From NCBI RefSeq assembly GCF_021271205.1, contig NZ_JAIWKS010000009.1:62001-126000 (forward strand): a stretch of DNA of 64,000 nucleotides. Reading direction: 5' to 3'. Of the stretch, positions 48,979-57,078 are shown in pieces. The notes beneath the pieces are model-generated. The model saw nothing but the letters and a program-made list of their open reading frames with translations. It ran no database searches and had not been told where the DNA came from. Made by a program: the position numbers and the translations under genes. Positions within the stretch are counted from its first letter, which is position 1. Each line of letters begins with the position of its first letter. This stretch comes from Pseudomonas uvaldensis. GTDB lineage: Bacteria > Pseudomonadota > Gammaproteobacteria > Pseudomonadales > Pseudomonadaceae.

Positions 48979-51744
48979 TCAGTGCGCCTCGTCCCAGTTA
49001 TTGCCCACGCCCACTTCCACCAGCAGCGGCACGTCCAGCGTGGCGGCGGCGCTCATATGCTGGCGGATCTCTTCGCGAACCTGGTCCACCAGGTCTTCGC
49101 GCACTTCCAGCACCAATTCGTCGTGGACCTGCAGGATGACCCTGGCATCCAGCCCCGACGCACACAGCCAGCGATCCACCGCCACCATGGCTTTTTTGAT
49201 GATGTCGGCAGCCGTACCTTGCATCGGCGCGTTGATCGCCGTGCGCTCGGCGCCTTTGCGCAGCGCCGGGTTTTTCGCGTTGATGTCCGGCAGGTACAAC
49301 CGGCGACCGAAGATGGTTTCGACGAACCCCTGCTCGGCAGCCTGGGTGCGGGTGCGCTCCATGTACGCCAGCACCCCCGGGTAGCGGGCGAAGTAACGGT
49401 CGATGTAGGCCTGGGACTGCTTGCGATCGACGCCGATCTGCTTGGCCAGGCCAAACGCGCTCATGCCGTAGATCAAGCCGAAGTTGATCGCCTTGGCGCT
49501 GCGACGCTGGTCATGAGTGACGGCGTCCAGCTCGACACCGAAGACCTCGGCGGCCGTGGCCCGGTGCACGTCCAGGTCATTGCGAAATGCATGGAGCAGG
49601 CCTTCGTCTTTGGCCAGGTGCGCCATGATCCGCAGTTCGATCTGCGAATAGTCCGCCGCCAGCAGCTTGTAACCCTTGGGCGCGACGAACGCCTGGCGGA
49701 TCCGCCGGCCTTCGGCGGTGCGGATCGGGATGTTCTGCAGGTTCGGGTCGATGGACGACAGACGGCCGGTCGCGGCGACGGCTTGTTGATAATTAGTGTG
49801 GACGCGGCCGGTGCGGCTGTTGATCTGCTCCGGCAGACGATCGGTGTAGGTGCTCTTGAGCTTGCTCAGCGAGCGGTATTGCATCAGCACCTTGGGCAGC
49901 GGGTAATCCTGCTCGGCCAGTTCGGCGAGCACGGCTTCGGCGGTGGACGCCTGCCCCTTGGCGGTTTTGCTGAGCACCGGCAATCCGAGTTTTTCGTACA
50001 GGATCACTCCCAATTGCTTCGGTGAGCCGAGGTTGAATTCTTCACCGGCGATAGCAAATGCCTCACGCTCCAGCGCCACCAGCTTCTCGCCCAACTCGAC
50101 ACTCTGAACCCCCAGCAGATTGGCGTCCACGAGCGCGCCCTGGCGCTCGATGCGCGCTAGCACCGGCATCAACGGCATTTCGATTTCATTAAGCACTTTG
50201 CCCAGGCTCGGGACCGCGGCGAGCTTCTCCTGCAAGGCCTGATGCAGGCGGAAGGTCACGTCCGCGTCTTCGGCAGCATAGGGGCCGGCCAGTTCCAGGG
50301 CGATTTGATCGAAGGTCAGTTGCTTGACGCCTTTACCGGCAATGTCCTGGAAGTCCGTCTTGCTTTGGCCCAGGTATTTGAGCGCCAGACTGTCCATGTC
50401 GTGGCGGGTTGCCGTGGAATCCAGCACGTAGGATTCCAGCATGGTGTCGAAGGCAATGCCCTGGACGTAAATACCGTTGTCCTGATCGCCATCGATGGCG
50501 CAGTTGGCGAGGATGTTGGTCTCGAACTTGGCGTGCTGGCCGACTTTGAGCTTGTTCGGGTTTTCCAGCAGCGGCTTGAGGGCCTTGAGCACTGTGTCGC
50601 GGTCCAGTTGCTCCGGCACACCCATGTAGGAATGGGTCAGCGGAATGTAGGCAGCCTCGAACGGCGCCACGGCGAACGACAAGCCTACGAGCTGCGAGTG
50701 CTGGGCATCGGTGCCATTGGTTTCGGTGACGAAGGCAAACAGCGGCGCCTTTTCCAGCTTCGCCAGCCAGGTCTCGAAGCTCGCCTGATCGAGGATGACG
50801 TCGTACTTGGACTCGGCACCCGATTGCTCCTCGGCCACGTCGACGATTTCCTGGCCGGAGCGCTTGGCTTCGCGCTGGTTCTCCTCGAACCAGCTCTTGA
50901 ATTCCAGCAGGGTGTAGAGCTCGGCGAGTTTTTCGTGGTCCGGCTCACCCATTTTCAAATCGTCGAGGCCGATATCCAAAGGCACGTCGGTCTTGATCGT
51001 CGCCAACTCGTAGGACAGGAAGGCCATTTCCTTGTGTTCTTCGAGCTTGGCGGGCAGGGTCTTGGCGCCGCGAATCGGCAGGGTGGGGACGATATCCAAC
51101 TGCGCATACAGCTCGGTCAGGCCGCCGTTGACGCCCACCAGCAGGCCGGACGCGGTCTTCGGTCCGATACCCGGTACGCCGGGAATGTTGTCGGACGAAT
51201 CGCCCATCAACGCCAGATAATCGATGATCTGCTCCGGAGCGACACCAAATTTCTCCTTCACGCCAGCCACGTCCAGCGAGCTACCGGTCATGGTATTGAC
51301 CAAGGTAATGTGCCCGTCGACCAACTGCGCCATGTCTTTGTCGCCGGTGGAGATCACCACCGGGCGGTCGGCCGCGGCGCTGCTGCGGGCCAGGGTACCG
51401 ATCACGTCATCGGCCTCGACGTTGTCCACGCACAACAGCGGGAAGCCCAGGGCCTTGACGCTGGCATGCAGTGGCTCGATCTGAACGCGCATGTCGTCGG
51501 GCATACTCGGGCGGTTGGCCTTGTATTCGGCGTACAACGCGTCACGAAACGTCCCACCCTTAGCGTCGAAGACCACGGCGAACGGGCTGTCCGGATACTG
51601 CTTTCGCAGGCTCTTGAGCATGTTCAACACACCCTTGACCGCGCCGGTGGGCAGGCCTTTGGAGGTGGTCAAAGGTGGCAGCGCATGAAAGGCGCGGTAC
51701 AGATAAGAAGAACCGTCCACCAGGACGAGGGGGGCTTGGCTCAT
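48979..51744 (-). CDS. polA: PolA, DNA polymerase I with degenerate proofreading site
   Basis: A 921-residue enzyme. The 5'-3' flap nuclease domain is residues 1-290 (VLVDGSSYLYRAFHALPPL, LGFPLLCVDNVEADDVIGTLA). The 3'-5' exonuclease-like domain runs about 325-515, and the polymerase domain about 520-921 (AADYSQIELRIMAHLAKDEGLL, AKAINFGLIYGMSAFGLA, LQVHDELVLEV), whose catalytic Asp residues are present. In the proofreading site, Asp355 of E. coli (FDTET) is Val339 (FVTET), Asn420 is Ala, and Asp424 (LKYD) is Glu408 (AKFE). Only the third motif (YAAED) is intact, so 3'-5' activity is probably weak or lost. The start at 51744 is the family start. Confidence 0.96.
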   Translation of the reverse strand: MSQAPLVLVDGSSYLYRAFHALPPLTTSKGLPTGAVKGVLNMLKSLRKQYPDSPFAVVFDAKGGTFRDALYAEYKANRPSMPDDMRVQIEPLHASVKALGFPLLCVDNVEADDVIGTLARSSAAADRPVVISTGDKDMAQLVDGHITLVNTMTGSSLDVAGVKEKFGVAPEQIIDYLALMGDSSDNIPGVPGIGPKTASGLLVGVNGGLTELYAQLDIVPTLPIRGAKTLPAKLEEHKEMAFLSYELATIKTDVPLDIGLDDLKMGEPDHEKLAELYTLLEFKSWFEENQREAKRSGQEIVDVAEEQSGAESKYDVILDQASFETWLAKLEKAPLFAFVTETNGTDAQHSQLVGLSFAVAPFEAAYIPLTHSYMGVPEQLDRDTVLKALKPLLENPNKLKVGQHAKFETNILANCAIDGDQDNGIYVQGIAFDTMLESYVLDSTATRHDMDSLALKYLGQSKTDFQDIAGKGVKQLTFDQIALELAGPYAAEDADVTFRLHQALQEKLAAVPSLGKVLNEIEMPLMPVLARIERQGALVDANLLGVQSVELGEKLVALEREAFAIAGEEFNLGSPKQLGVILYEKLGLPVLSKTAKGQASTAEAVLAELAEQDYPLPKVLMQYRSLSKLKSTYTDRLPEQINSRTGRVHTNYQQAVAATGRLSSIDPNLQNIPIRTAEGRRIRQAFVAPKGYKLLAADYSQIELRIMAHLAKDEGLLHAFRNDLDVHRATAAEVFGVELDAVTHDQRRSAKAINFGLIYGMSAFGLAKQIGVDRKQSQAYIDRYFARYPGVLAYMERTRTQAAEQGFVETIFGRRLYLPDINAKNPALRKGAERTAINAPMQGTAADIIKKAMVAVDRWLCASGLDARVILQVHDELVLEVREDLVDQVREEIRQHMSAAATLDVPLLVEVGVGNNWDEAH

Positions 51745-51818
51745 GAGCAGGATCAACCTTTTCGGCGGGTCCGGGGCTAGAATAGCGGGACCGTTGACGA
51801 CAAAGGGACAAGGTTATC

Positions 51819-52106
51819 ATGCGTACACTAAATCGCCTGTTACTGGCTGGCTTGTTTGCAATGACACCGCTGGCCGTCATGGCGGCGGACGAAGCACCTT
51901 CGGCGGACCCGGACGTGACCATTCGCACGGAAGGCGACAAGACGATCCAGGAGTACCGGCAAAACGGCTTTCTGTACGCGATCAAGGTCACGCCCAAGAA
52001 CGGCAAGCCTTATTTCCTGGTGCGCGCCGATGGCAGTGATGCAAACTTCATCCGCTCGGATCAGCCGGATATGCTGATTCCGTCGTGGAAAATCTTCGAG
52101 TGGTGA
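51819..52106 (+). CDS. DUF2782-family periplasmic protein
   Basis: A 95-residue protein with a signal peptide (MRTLNRLLLAGLFAMTPLAVMAA) and the DUF2782 core DVTIRTEGDKTIQEYRQNG, LYAIKVTPKNGKPYFLV, then SDQPDMLIPSWKIFEW. It lies divergent from polA and upstream of thrB, as in other pseudomonads. The function is unknown. It has a strong AAGG-type ribosome site. Confidence 0.9.
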   Translation: MRTLNRLLLAGLFAMTPLAVMAADEAPSADPDVTIRTEGDKTIQEYRQNGFLYAIKVTPKNGKPYFLVRADGSDANFIRSDQPDMLIPSWKIFEW

Positions 52107-52168
52107 TGCCGCTCCCGACTTCAACAACCGGCGCCCGCTGAAGGGCGCCCGTACTGGCAGTTTTAACC

Positions 52169-53119
52169 ATGTCTGTGTTCACCCCCCTGGCTCGGCCCGA
52201 GCTGGAAACCTTTCTCGCCCCCTACGGGCTTGGCCGTCTGCTTGATTTCCAGGGGATCGCCGCCGGCAGCGAAAACACCAATTTCTTTATCAGCCTGGAG
52301 CAGGGCGAATTCGTCCTGACTCTGGTGGAGCGCGGCCCGGTCCAGGAAATGCCGTTCTTCATCGAACTGCTGGACGTGCTGCACGACGCCGACCTGCCAG
52401 TCCCTTATGCCTTGCGCACCACCGATGGCGTGGCGCTGCGGGAGCTGGCCGGCAAGCCGGCGCTGCTGCAACCACGCCTGGCGGGCAAGCACATCAAGCA
52501 GGCCAATGCGCAGCATTGCGCTCAGGTGGGCGAGTTGCTGGCGCATCTGCACCTGGCGACAAAGGACAAGATGATCAAACGCAAGACCGATCGCGGACTG
52601 GACTGGATGCAGGAGGAGGGCACCAAGCTCCTGTCGCATCTGGACACCGAGGCCCGTCGCCTGCTGGAAGCGGCGCTCGATGAAATCGCTGTGCAAAAGA
52701 CTGCCATTCTGGCGCTGCCCCGGGCCAATATCCACGCGGACCTGTTCCGCGACAACGCGATGTTCGAGGGCACGCACCTGACCGGGCTGATCGACTTTTA
52801 CAACGCCTGCTCCGGGCCGATGCTGTATGACGTCGCCATTGCCCTGAATGACTGGTGTTCGAATGACGACGGTGTGCTCGATGGCGCCAGGGCCCGGGCA
52901 TTGTTGGGGGCCTATGCGGCCCTGCGACCGTTCACCGCCGCCGAGGCCGAGCTATGGCCGACCATGCTGCGGGTGGCGTGCGTGCGGTTCTGGTTGTCGC
53001 GGTTGATCGCGGCCGAATCGTTTGCCGGGCAGGACGTGCTGATCCACGATCCGATGGAGTTTCAGCAGCGGTTGGGGCAGCGGCAGGACGTTCATACCTT
53101 GTTGCCGTTCGCCCTGTAA
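52169..53119 (+). CDS. thrB: ThrB, homoserine kinase (APH-like type)
   Basis: A 316-residue homoserine kinase of the aminoglycoside-phosphotransferase-like fold used by Pseudomonas, not the GHMP type. Motifs: AAGSENTNFFISLEQGEFVLTLVE (nucleotide loop), LPRANIHADLFRDNAMFEG (catalytic HxDxxxxN form) and LIDFYNACSGPMLYDVAIALNDW (metal Asp). It phosphorylates homoserine for threonine synthesis. It follows the DUF2782 gene by 62 bp. The start is clear from family alignment (MSVFTPLARPELE). Confidence 0.95.
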   Translation: MSVFTPLARPELETFLAPYGLGRLLDFQGIAAGSENTNFFISLEQGEFVLTLVERGPVQEMPFFIELLDVLHDADLPVPYALRTTDGVALRELAGKPALLQPRLAGKHIKQANAQHCAQVGELLAHLHLATKDKMIKRKTDRGLDWMQEEGTKLLSHLDTEARRLLEAALDEIAVQKTAILALPRANIHADLFRDNAMFEGTHLTGLIDFYNACSGPMLYDVAIALNDWCSNDDGVLDGARARALLGAYAALRPFTAAEAELWPTMLRVACVRFWLSRLIAAESFAGQDVLIHDPMEFQQRLGQRQDVHTLLPFAL

Positions 53120-53132
53120 CAGCAAAACCGAG

Positions 53133-53169
53133 CACTCCCTCGCCACGGGCTTTTGCAAAAAGCAGGGAG
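53133..53169. terminator. Nested hairpin between thrB and znuA
   Basis: ACTCCCT (53133-53139) pairs with AGGGAGT (53163-53169) around an inner GCTTTT-gca-AAAAGC stem, in the 50-bp gap between the convergent thrB and znuA stops. It is probably a shared transcription end. Confidence 0.5.
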
Positions 53170-54102
53170 TTAGAGTGACTCCAGGCATTGCGCCAGATCA
53201 TTGCCCAACTTCTCCAACAACTGCTCATACCCCTGCGCCGTCGCCGGGGTATAGCCGCCCAGGGCATCCAGTTCCGCCAGTTTGACCGGCAACCCGGCCA
53301 CCAGGGTTTCGGCCAGGCGCGGGCGCAGGGGCGGTTCGCTGAAGACGCAGGTCTTGCCTACCGCCTGCAAACGCGTGCGCATCGCCGCCACGTGTTGGGC
53401 CCCCGGCTGGACCTCGGCGGCCACGGCGAAAACCCCTGCGTGCTTGAGCCCGTAGGTGTCTTCGAAATAGTCGAACGCTTCGTGGAACACGAAATAGGGT
53501 TTGCCCGCGATCCCGGCCAAGCGCGACTTCAGGCGCGCGTCCAAGGCATCGAGGCGCTGGTTGAAACCCTTCAGATTGCTTTGATAGCGAGCCGCATTGG
53601 CAGGATCGGCTGCGCTCAGGTCGGTTGCCATTCTGGCAGCGATCACCCGAGCATTGACCGGCGACAGCCACAGGTGGGCGTCGATCGTACCGGGACGATG
53701 GTCATGATCATGCTCGTCGCCGTCATCGTCGGCATGGGATTGGCTGTCCTCGGCAAAGTGCCGCAGCTTGAGTCCCGGCAGCTCCTGCACCGCAACGGAG
53801 GGCAACGTACGGCCATTCAACACCCGTGGCAGGAAACCCTCCATGTCGGGGCCGATCCAGTAGAGCAAGTCCACCGATTGCACCTTCCGTACGTCGGATG
53901 GCCGCAAGGCATAGTGGTGAGGCGAAGCACCGGGCGGCAGCAGCACCTCCGGTACGGCCACGCCGTCCTGCACGGCGGCGGCAATCAGCTGCAGCGGCTT
54001 GATGCTGGTGAGGACCTTCACCTCGGCCTGGGCAGGGCAGGTCAACAGGAAACTTGCGAAAAAAGCGACAAACAACGAAAAAAATCGAGACACGATGACC
54101 AC
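53170..54102 (-). CDS. znuA: ZnuA, periplasmic zinc-binding protein
   Basis: A 310-residue solute-binding protein of the zinc ABC importer. It has a signal peptide (FFSLFVAFFASFLLTCPAQA) and the family metal ligands in GASPHHYALRP (His), TIDAHLWLSP (His) and FVFHEAFDYFEDTYG (His, Glu). A His/Asp-rich loop (HADDDGDEHDHDHRPG, about residues 125-140) is the typical ZnuA zinc lure. The start is a GTG at 54102; a second GTG at 54093 (MSRFFSLF) is also possible. It is divergent from zur, with a Zur-type box between them. Confidence 0.94.
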   Translation of the reverse strand: MVIVSRFFSLFVAFFASFLLTCPAQAEVKVLTSIKPLQLIAAAVQDGVAVPEVLLPPGASPHHYALRPSDVRKVQSVDLLYWIGPDMEGFLPRVLNGRTLPSVAVQELPGLKLRHFAEDSQSHADDDGDEHDHDHRPGTIDAHLWLSPVNARVIAARMATDLSAADPANAARYQSNLKGFNQRLDALDARLKSRLAGIAGKPYFVFHEAFDYFEDTYGLKHAGVFAVAAEVQPGAQHVAAMRTRLQAVGKTCVFSEPPLRPRLAETLVAGLPVKLAELDALGGYTPATAQGYEQLLEKLGNDLAQCLESL

Positions 54103-54120
54103 TCAATGAGGCGAGAACCG

Positions 54121-54133
54121 GTAACATAATAAC
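54121..54133. promoter_or_regulatory. Zur box between znuA and zur
   Basis: GTAACATAATAAC matches the Zur core GTTATANNATAAC in 9 of 11 fixed positions. It sits 18 bp upstream of the znuA GTG and 26 bp before the zur start, so zinc-bound Zur could repress both directions. Confidence 0.6.
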
Positions 54134-54159
54134 GTCTCTCACTGAACACGTCGCTGCCC

Positions 54160-54642
54160 ATGCCTATCACACCCCTCGCCAGTCGCCCCCATGATCACTC
54201 TCACTGCGTGCACAGCGCGCTGTCCGAGGCCGACGCCATCTGCGCGCGCCAAGGGTTGCGCCTGACCGCCTTGCGTCGTCGTGTGCTGGAACTGGTCTGG
54301 CAAAGCCACAAACCATTGGGCGCCTACGACATCCTGGCCGTGCTCAGCGAGCAGGACGGCCGTCGTGCCGCGCCGCCCACGGTTTATCGCGCACTGGATT
54401 TCCTGTTGGAAAATGGCTTGGTGCATCGCATCTCCTCGTTGAACGCCTTCGTCGGCTGCAACCATCCGGAGCACGCTCACCAAGGCCAGTTCCTGATCTG
54501 CCGAGAGTGCCACGCCGCCATCGAGCTGGAACAGAAGTCCATCAGTGATGCCATCGTTGCCAGCGCCAAGGAGGTCGGCTTCGTGGTCGACACCCAGACC
54601 GTCGAAGTGGTCGGTCTCTGCTCCGGTTGCCAGGGGGCCTGA
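54160..54642 (+). CDS. zur: Zur, zinc uptake regulator (Fur family)
   Basis: A 160-residue Fur-family repressor (Np20 in P. aeruginosa). It has an extra His-rich N-terminus (ASRPHDHSHCVHS), the DNA-binding domain (RQGLRLTALRRRVLELVWQSHKPLGAYDIL and APPTVYRALDFLLENGLVHRI), and a dimer domain with two structural zinc Cys pairs (LICREC and GLCSGC). It should repress znuA and znuCB when zinc is plentiful. Its stop overlaps the znuC start (TGATG), so it is in an operon with znuCB. Confidence 0.95.
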   Translation: MPITPLASRPHDHSHCVHSALSEADAICARQGLRLTALRRRVLELVWQSHKPLGAYDILAVLSEQDGRRAAPPTVYRALDFLLENGLVHRISSLNAFVGCNHPEHAHQGQFLICRECHAAIELEQKSISDAIVASAKEVGFVVDTQTVEVVGLCSGCQGA

Positions 54643-55424
54643 TGAGCAACCCGTTGATCCGTCTCGAACAGGTGGCCGTGACCTTTGCCGGACAGAATGT
54701 GTTGGACAACATCCACCTGAGCGTCGAGCCTGGGCAGATCGTCACCCTGATCGGCCCCAACGGTGCCGGCAAGACCACTCTGGTGCGCGCCGTGCTGGGT
54801 TTGCTCAAGCCGGACAGCGGCAGCGTCTGGCGCAAACCGAAGCTGCGGGTTGGCTACATGCCGCAAAAGCTGCACGTGGACCCGACGTTGCCGCTGTCGG
54901 TGCTGCGCTTCCTGCGCCTGGTGCCAGGGGTCGATCGCACGCGGGCCCTGGCGGCGCTCGACGAAGTCGGCGCCGAGCACGTAATCGACAGCCCGGTACA
55001 AAGCATTTCCGGCGGTGAAATGCAGCGTGTGCTCCTGGCCCGCGCCCTGCTGCGTGAACCCGAACTGCTGGTGCTCGACGAGCCGGTGCAAGGCGTCGAT
55101 GTAGCCGGCCAGGCCGAGCTGTACAGCCTGATTACACGCTTGCGCGACCGCCACGGCTGCGGCGTGTTGATGGTGTCCCACGACCTTCATTTGGTGATGA
55201 GCACCACCGACCAAGTGGTCTGCCTCAACCGTCACGTCTGCTGTTCCGGGCATCCCGAGCAGGTCAGCGGAGACCCGGCGTTCGTCGAGCTGTTCGGCAA
55301 GAATGCCTCTAGTCTGGCGATCTATCACCACCACCATGACCACGCCCACGACCTGCACGGTTCGGTGGTCATCGGCGCCCCGGTTACCCCCCACGTTCAT
55401 GGAGATGGCTGCAAGCATGGCTGA
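54642..55424 (+). CDS. znuC: ZnuC, zinc ABC transporter ATPase
   Basis: A 260-residue ATPase from the ATG at 54642, overlapping the zur stop by 1 nt. Walker A GPNGAGKTTLVRAVLG, Q loop GYMPQKLHVD, signature SISGGEMQRVLLARAL, Walker B LLVLDEPVQGVD and the H loop VSHDLHL are all present. After residue 225 there is a His-rich tail (IYHHHHDHAHDLHG and THVHGDGCKHG) that is longer than in E. coli ZnuC and could bind zinc. Its last 8 nt overlap znuB. Confidence 0.95.
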   Translation: MSNPLIRLEQVAVTFAGQNVLDNIHLSVEPGQIVTLIGPNGAGKTTLVRAVLGLLKPDSGSVWRKPKLRVGYMPQKLHVDPTLPLSVLRFLRLVPGVDRTRALAALDEVGAEHVIDSPVQSISGGEMQRVLLARALLREPELLVLDEPVQGVDVAGQAELYSLITRLRDRHGCGVLMVSHDLHLVMSTTDQVVCLNRHVCCSGHPEQVSGDPAFVELFGKNASSLAIYHHHHDHAHDLHGSVVIGAPVTPHVHGDGCKHG

Positions 55425-56205
55425 TTTTCTGTTGTACGCCCTGCTTGCAGGCCTGGCCCTCGCGCTGGTGGCCGGCCCCCTGGGCTCGTTCGTGGTCTGG
55501 CGGCGCATGGCCTATTTCGGCGACACCCTGTCCCACGCGGCCTTGCTCGGCGTGGCCCTGGGATTCTTGCTGGACATCAGTCCCACGGTTGCAGTGAGCG
55601 TCGGCTGCCTGTTGCTGGCAGTGGTGCTGGTGACTCTGCAACAGCGCCAACCGTTGGCATCCGATACGCTGCTGGGGATCCTGGCTCCCAGCACCCTGTC
55701 CCTCGGGCTGGTAGTGCTGAGCTTCATGCACGATGTGCGGATCGACCTGATGGCCTACCTCTTCGGCGACCTGCTGGCGATCAGCCCAATGGATCTGTCG
55801 TGGATCCTGGGCGGCAGCGCGGCGGTCCTGCTATTGCTGGTTGCACTCTGGCGCCCTTTGCTGGCCGTCACCGTGCATGAGGAACTGGCGCGAGTCGAAG
55901 GCTTGCCCGTGGTTGGACTGCGGCTGGCGCTGATGCTGCTGATTGCGGTGGTCATTGCCGTGGCGATGAAGATTGTCGGTGTATTGCTGATTACTTCATT
56001 GTTGATCATCCCGGCCGCTGCGGCACAACGTCACGCCCGTTCGCCGGAGCAGATGGCCCTGGGCGCAAGCCTGCTGGGCATGCTCGCAGTGTGTGGCGGA
56101 CTGGCGTTATCGTGGTTCAAGGACACCCCGGCCGGACCGTCAATCGTGGTCAGCGCGGCCGCATTGTTTCTGCTGAGTTTTGTCCTGCCTCGCCGAGGGG
56201 TGTAG
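55417..56205 (+). CDS. znuB: ZnuB, zinc ABC transporter permease
   Basis: A 262-residue inner-membrane permease with about eight membrane helices. It starts at 55417 (MADFLLYALLAGLALALVAG), 8 nt inside znuC. Family segments: MAYFGDTLSHAALLGVALGF and VEGLPVVGLRLALMLLIAVVIAVAMKIVGVLLITSLLIIPAAAA. It forms the importer with ZnuC and ZnuA. Confidence 0.95.
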   Translation: MADFLLYALLAGLALALVAGPLGSFVVWRRMAYFGDTLSHAALLGVALGFLLDISPTVAVSVGCLLLAVVLVTLQQRQPLASDTLLGILAPSTLSLGLVVLSFMHDVRIDLMAYLFGDLLAISPMDLSWILGGSAAVLLLLVALWRPLLAVTVHEELARVEGLPVVGLRLALMLLIAVVIAVAMKIVGVLLITSLLIIPAAAAQRHARSPEQMALGASLLGMLAVCGGLALSWFKDTPAGPSIVVSAAALFLLSFVLPRRGV

Positions 56206-56242
56206 ACTTGCTCGCTTTTTGCGCAAATAGAGAGTCGCAGGA

Positions 56243-56956
56243 ATGAAGCCGTTCGCCTCCCGTTATCTGCTCCTTGTCGCATTTTCACTGCTGCTGGGCG
56301 CTTGCAAGAGTTCGCCGCCCGTCACTGAGGCTCCCGATACCCGGGGCCCGGCCATCGCGCAGCTGGAACAAAGCCTGGCCAGCAACGAGCTGTCCACCGC
56401 TGACGATCAATTGGCAGCGTTGCAGGCCCAGAAGCCTGAAGACCCGGCCCTGGAGCCGTATCAACGGCAACTGGCCGAGGCGTATTTGCGCCGCAGCCAG
56501 ATCGATCTGCAAAAGGGTGACGTAAACGCCGCCGCAACAGCCTTGAGCCGCGCCCGTGCACTGATGCCAAAGGCGCCAGCCTTGACCGGCGAGGTCAACA
56601 GTGCCATTGCCGAAGCCCGCAAGGCCGAGCTGGAAAAAGCCGAAGCCGACCTCAAGGCCGCCGAAACCAAACCGGTCGCCAAGCTGATCGACCCCAGCGC
56701 AGAGAGCACCACGGTTGCATTGAATATCGGCGATATTCAGCAGATGCGTCGTCAACTCGACGCAATTGCCGCTGATGTAGTGGCTTACCAGTGTGACGTC
56801 AGCATTCAGGTGCCGCGTACCGATGATTACCCTTGGTTGGCTAACTTGCTGACCAAGCGGGTTAAGAAGCTCGATCCCGGATTTGAACTGAAACTGCGCA
56901 AACAGATTTTGCGTAGCGTACCGGCGCAGGTGGTGCTGACACCCCGTAAATCTTAA
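56243..56956 (+). CDS. Lipoprotein with helical repeats (PA5502-like)
   Basis: A 237-residue protein with a lipoprotein signal (MKPFASRYLLLVAFSLLLGACKSS, lipobox LGAC). A helical, TPR-like and Ala/Glu-rich region runs through about residues 40-145 (LAEAYLRRSQIDLQKGDVNAAATALSRARALMPKAP, with coiled-coil-like AEADLKAAETK), then a C-terminal unknown domain. It lies after znuB in the same direction (37 bp). The gene order znuCB-lipoprotein-metNIQ is conserved in pseudomonads. The function is unknown. Confidence 0.85.
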   Translation: MKPFASRYLLLVAFSLLLGACKSSPPVTEAPDTRGPAIAQLEQSLASNELSTADDQLAALQAQKPEDPALEPYQRQLAEAYLRRSQIDLQKGDVNAAATALSRARALMPKAPALTGEVNSAIAEARKAELEKAEADLKAAETKPVAKLIDPSAESTTVALNIGDIQQMRRQLDAIAADVVAYQCDVSIQVPRTDDYPWLANLLTKRVKKLDPGFELKLRKQILRSVPAQVVLTPRKS

Positions 56957-56960
56957 AAGC

Positions 56961-57055
56961 ATCGCGAGCGGGCTCGCTCCCACAGGGGGTTGGTGGCGGA
57001 TACGAAATCTGTATTCACACCGACCATCCACTGTGGGAGCGAGCCTGCTCGCGAT
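56961..57055. repeat. Inverted pair of REP units
   Basis: REP units at 56961-56986 and 57031-57055 face each other between the lipoprotein gene and the convergent katE stop. Confidence 0.82.
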
Positions 57056-57078
57056 GGCGTCCTAGCGGTCGCCCTTCA

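Noticed and set aside
50242..51780. A 512-codon open frame antisense to polA
   Set aside because: The polA reading is certain, and the antisense product is His/Gly/Gln-rich without any domain.
5631..57055. Possible CRISPR arrays from the many repeated units
   Set aside because: The units are single or paired REP palindromes at scattered intergenic sites, without regular spacing or cas genes.
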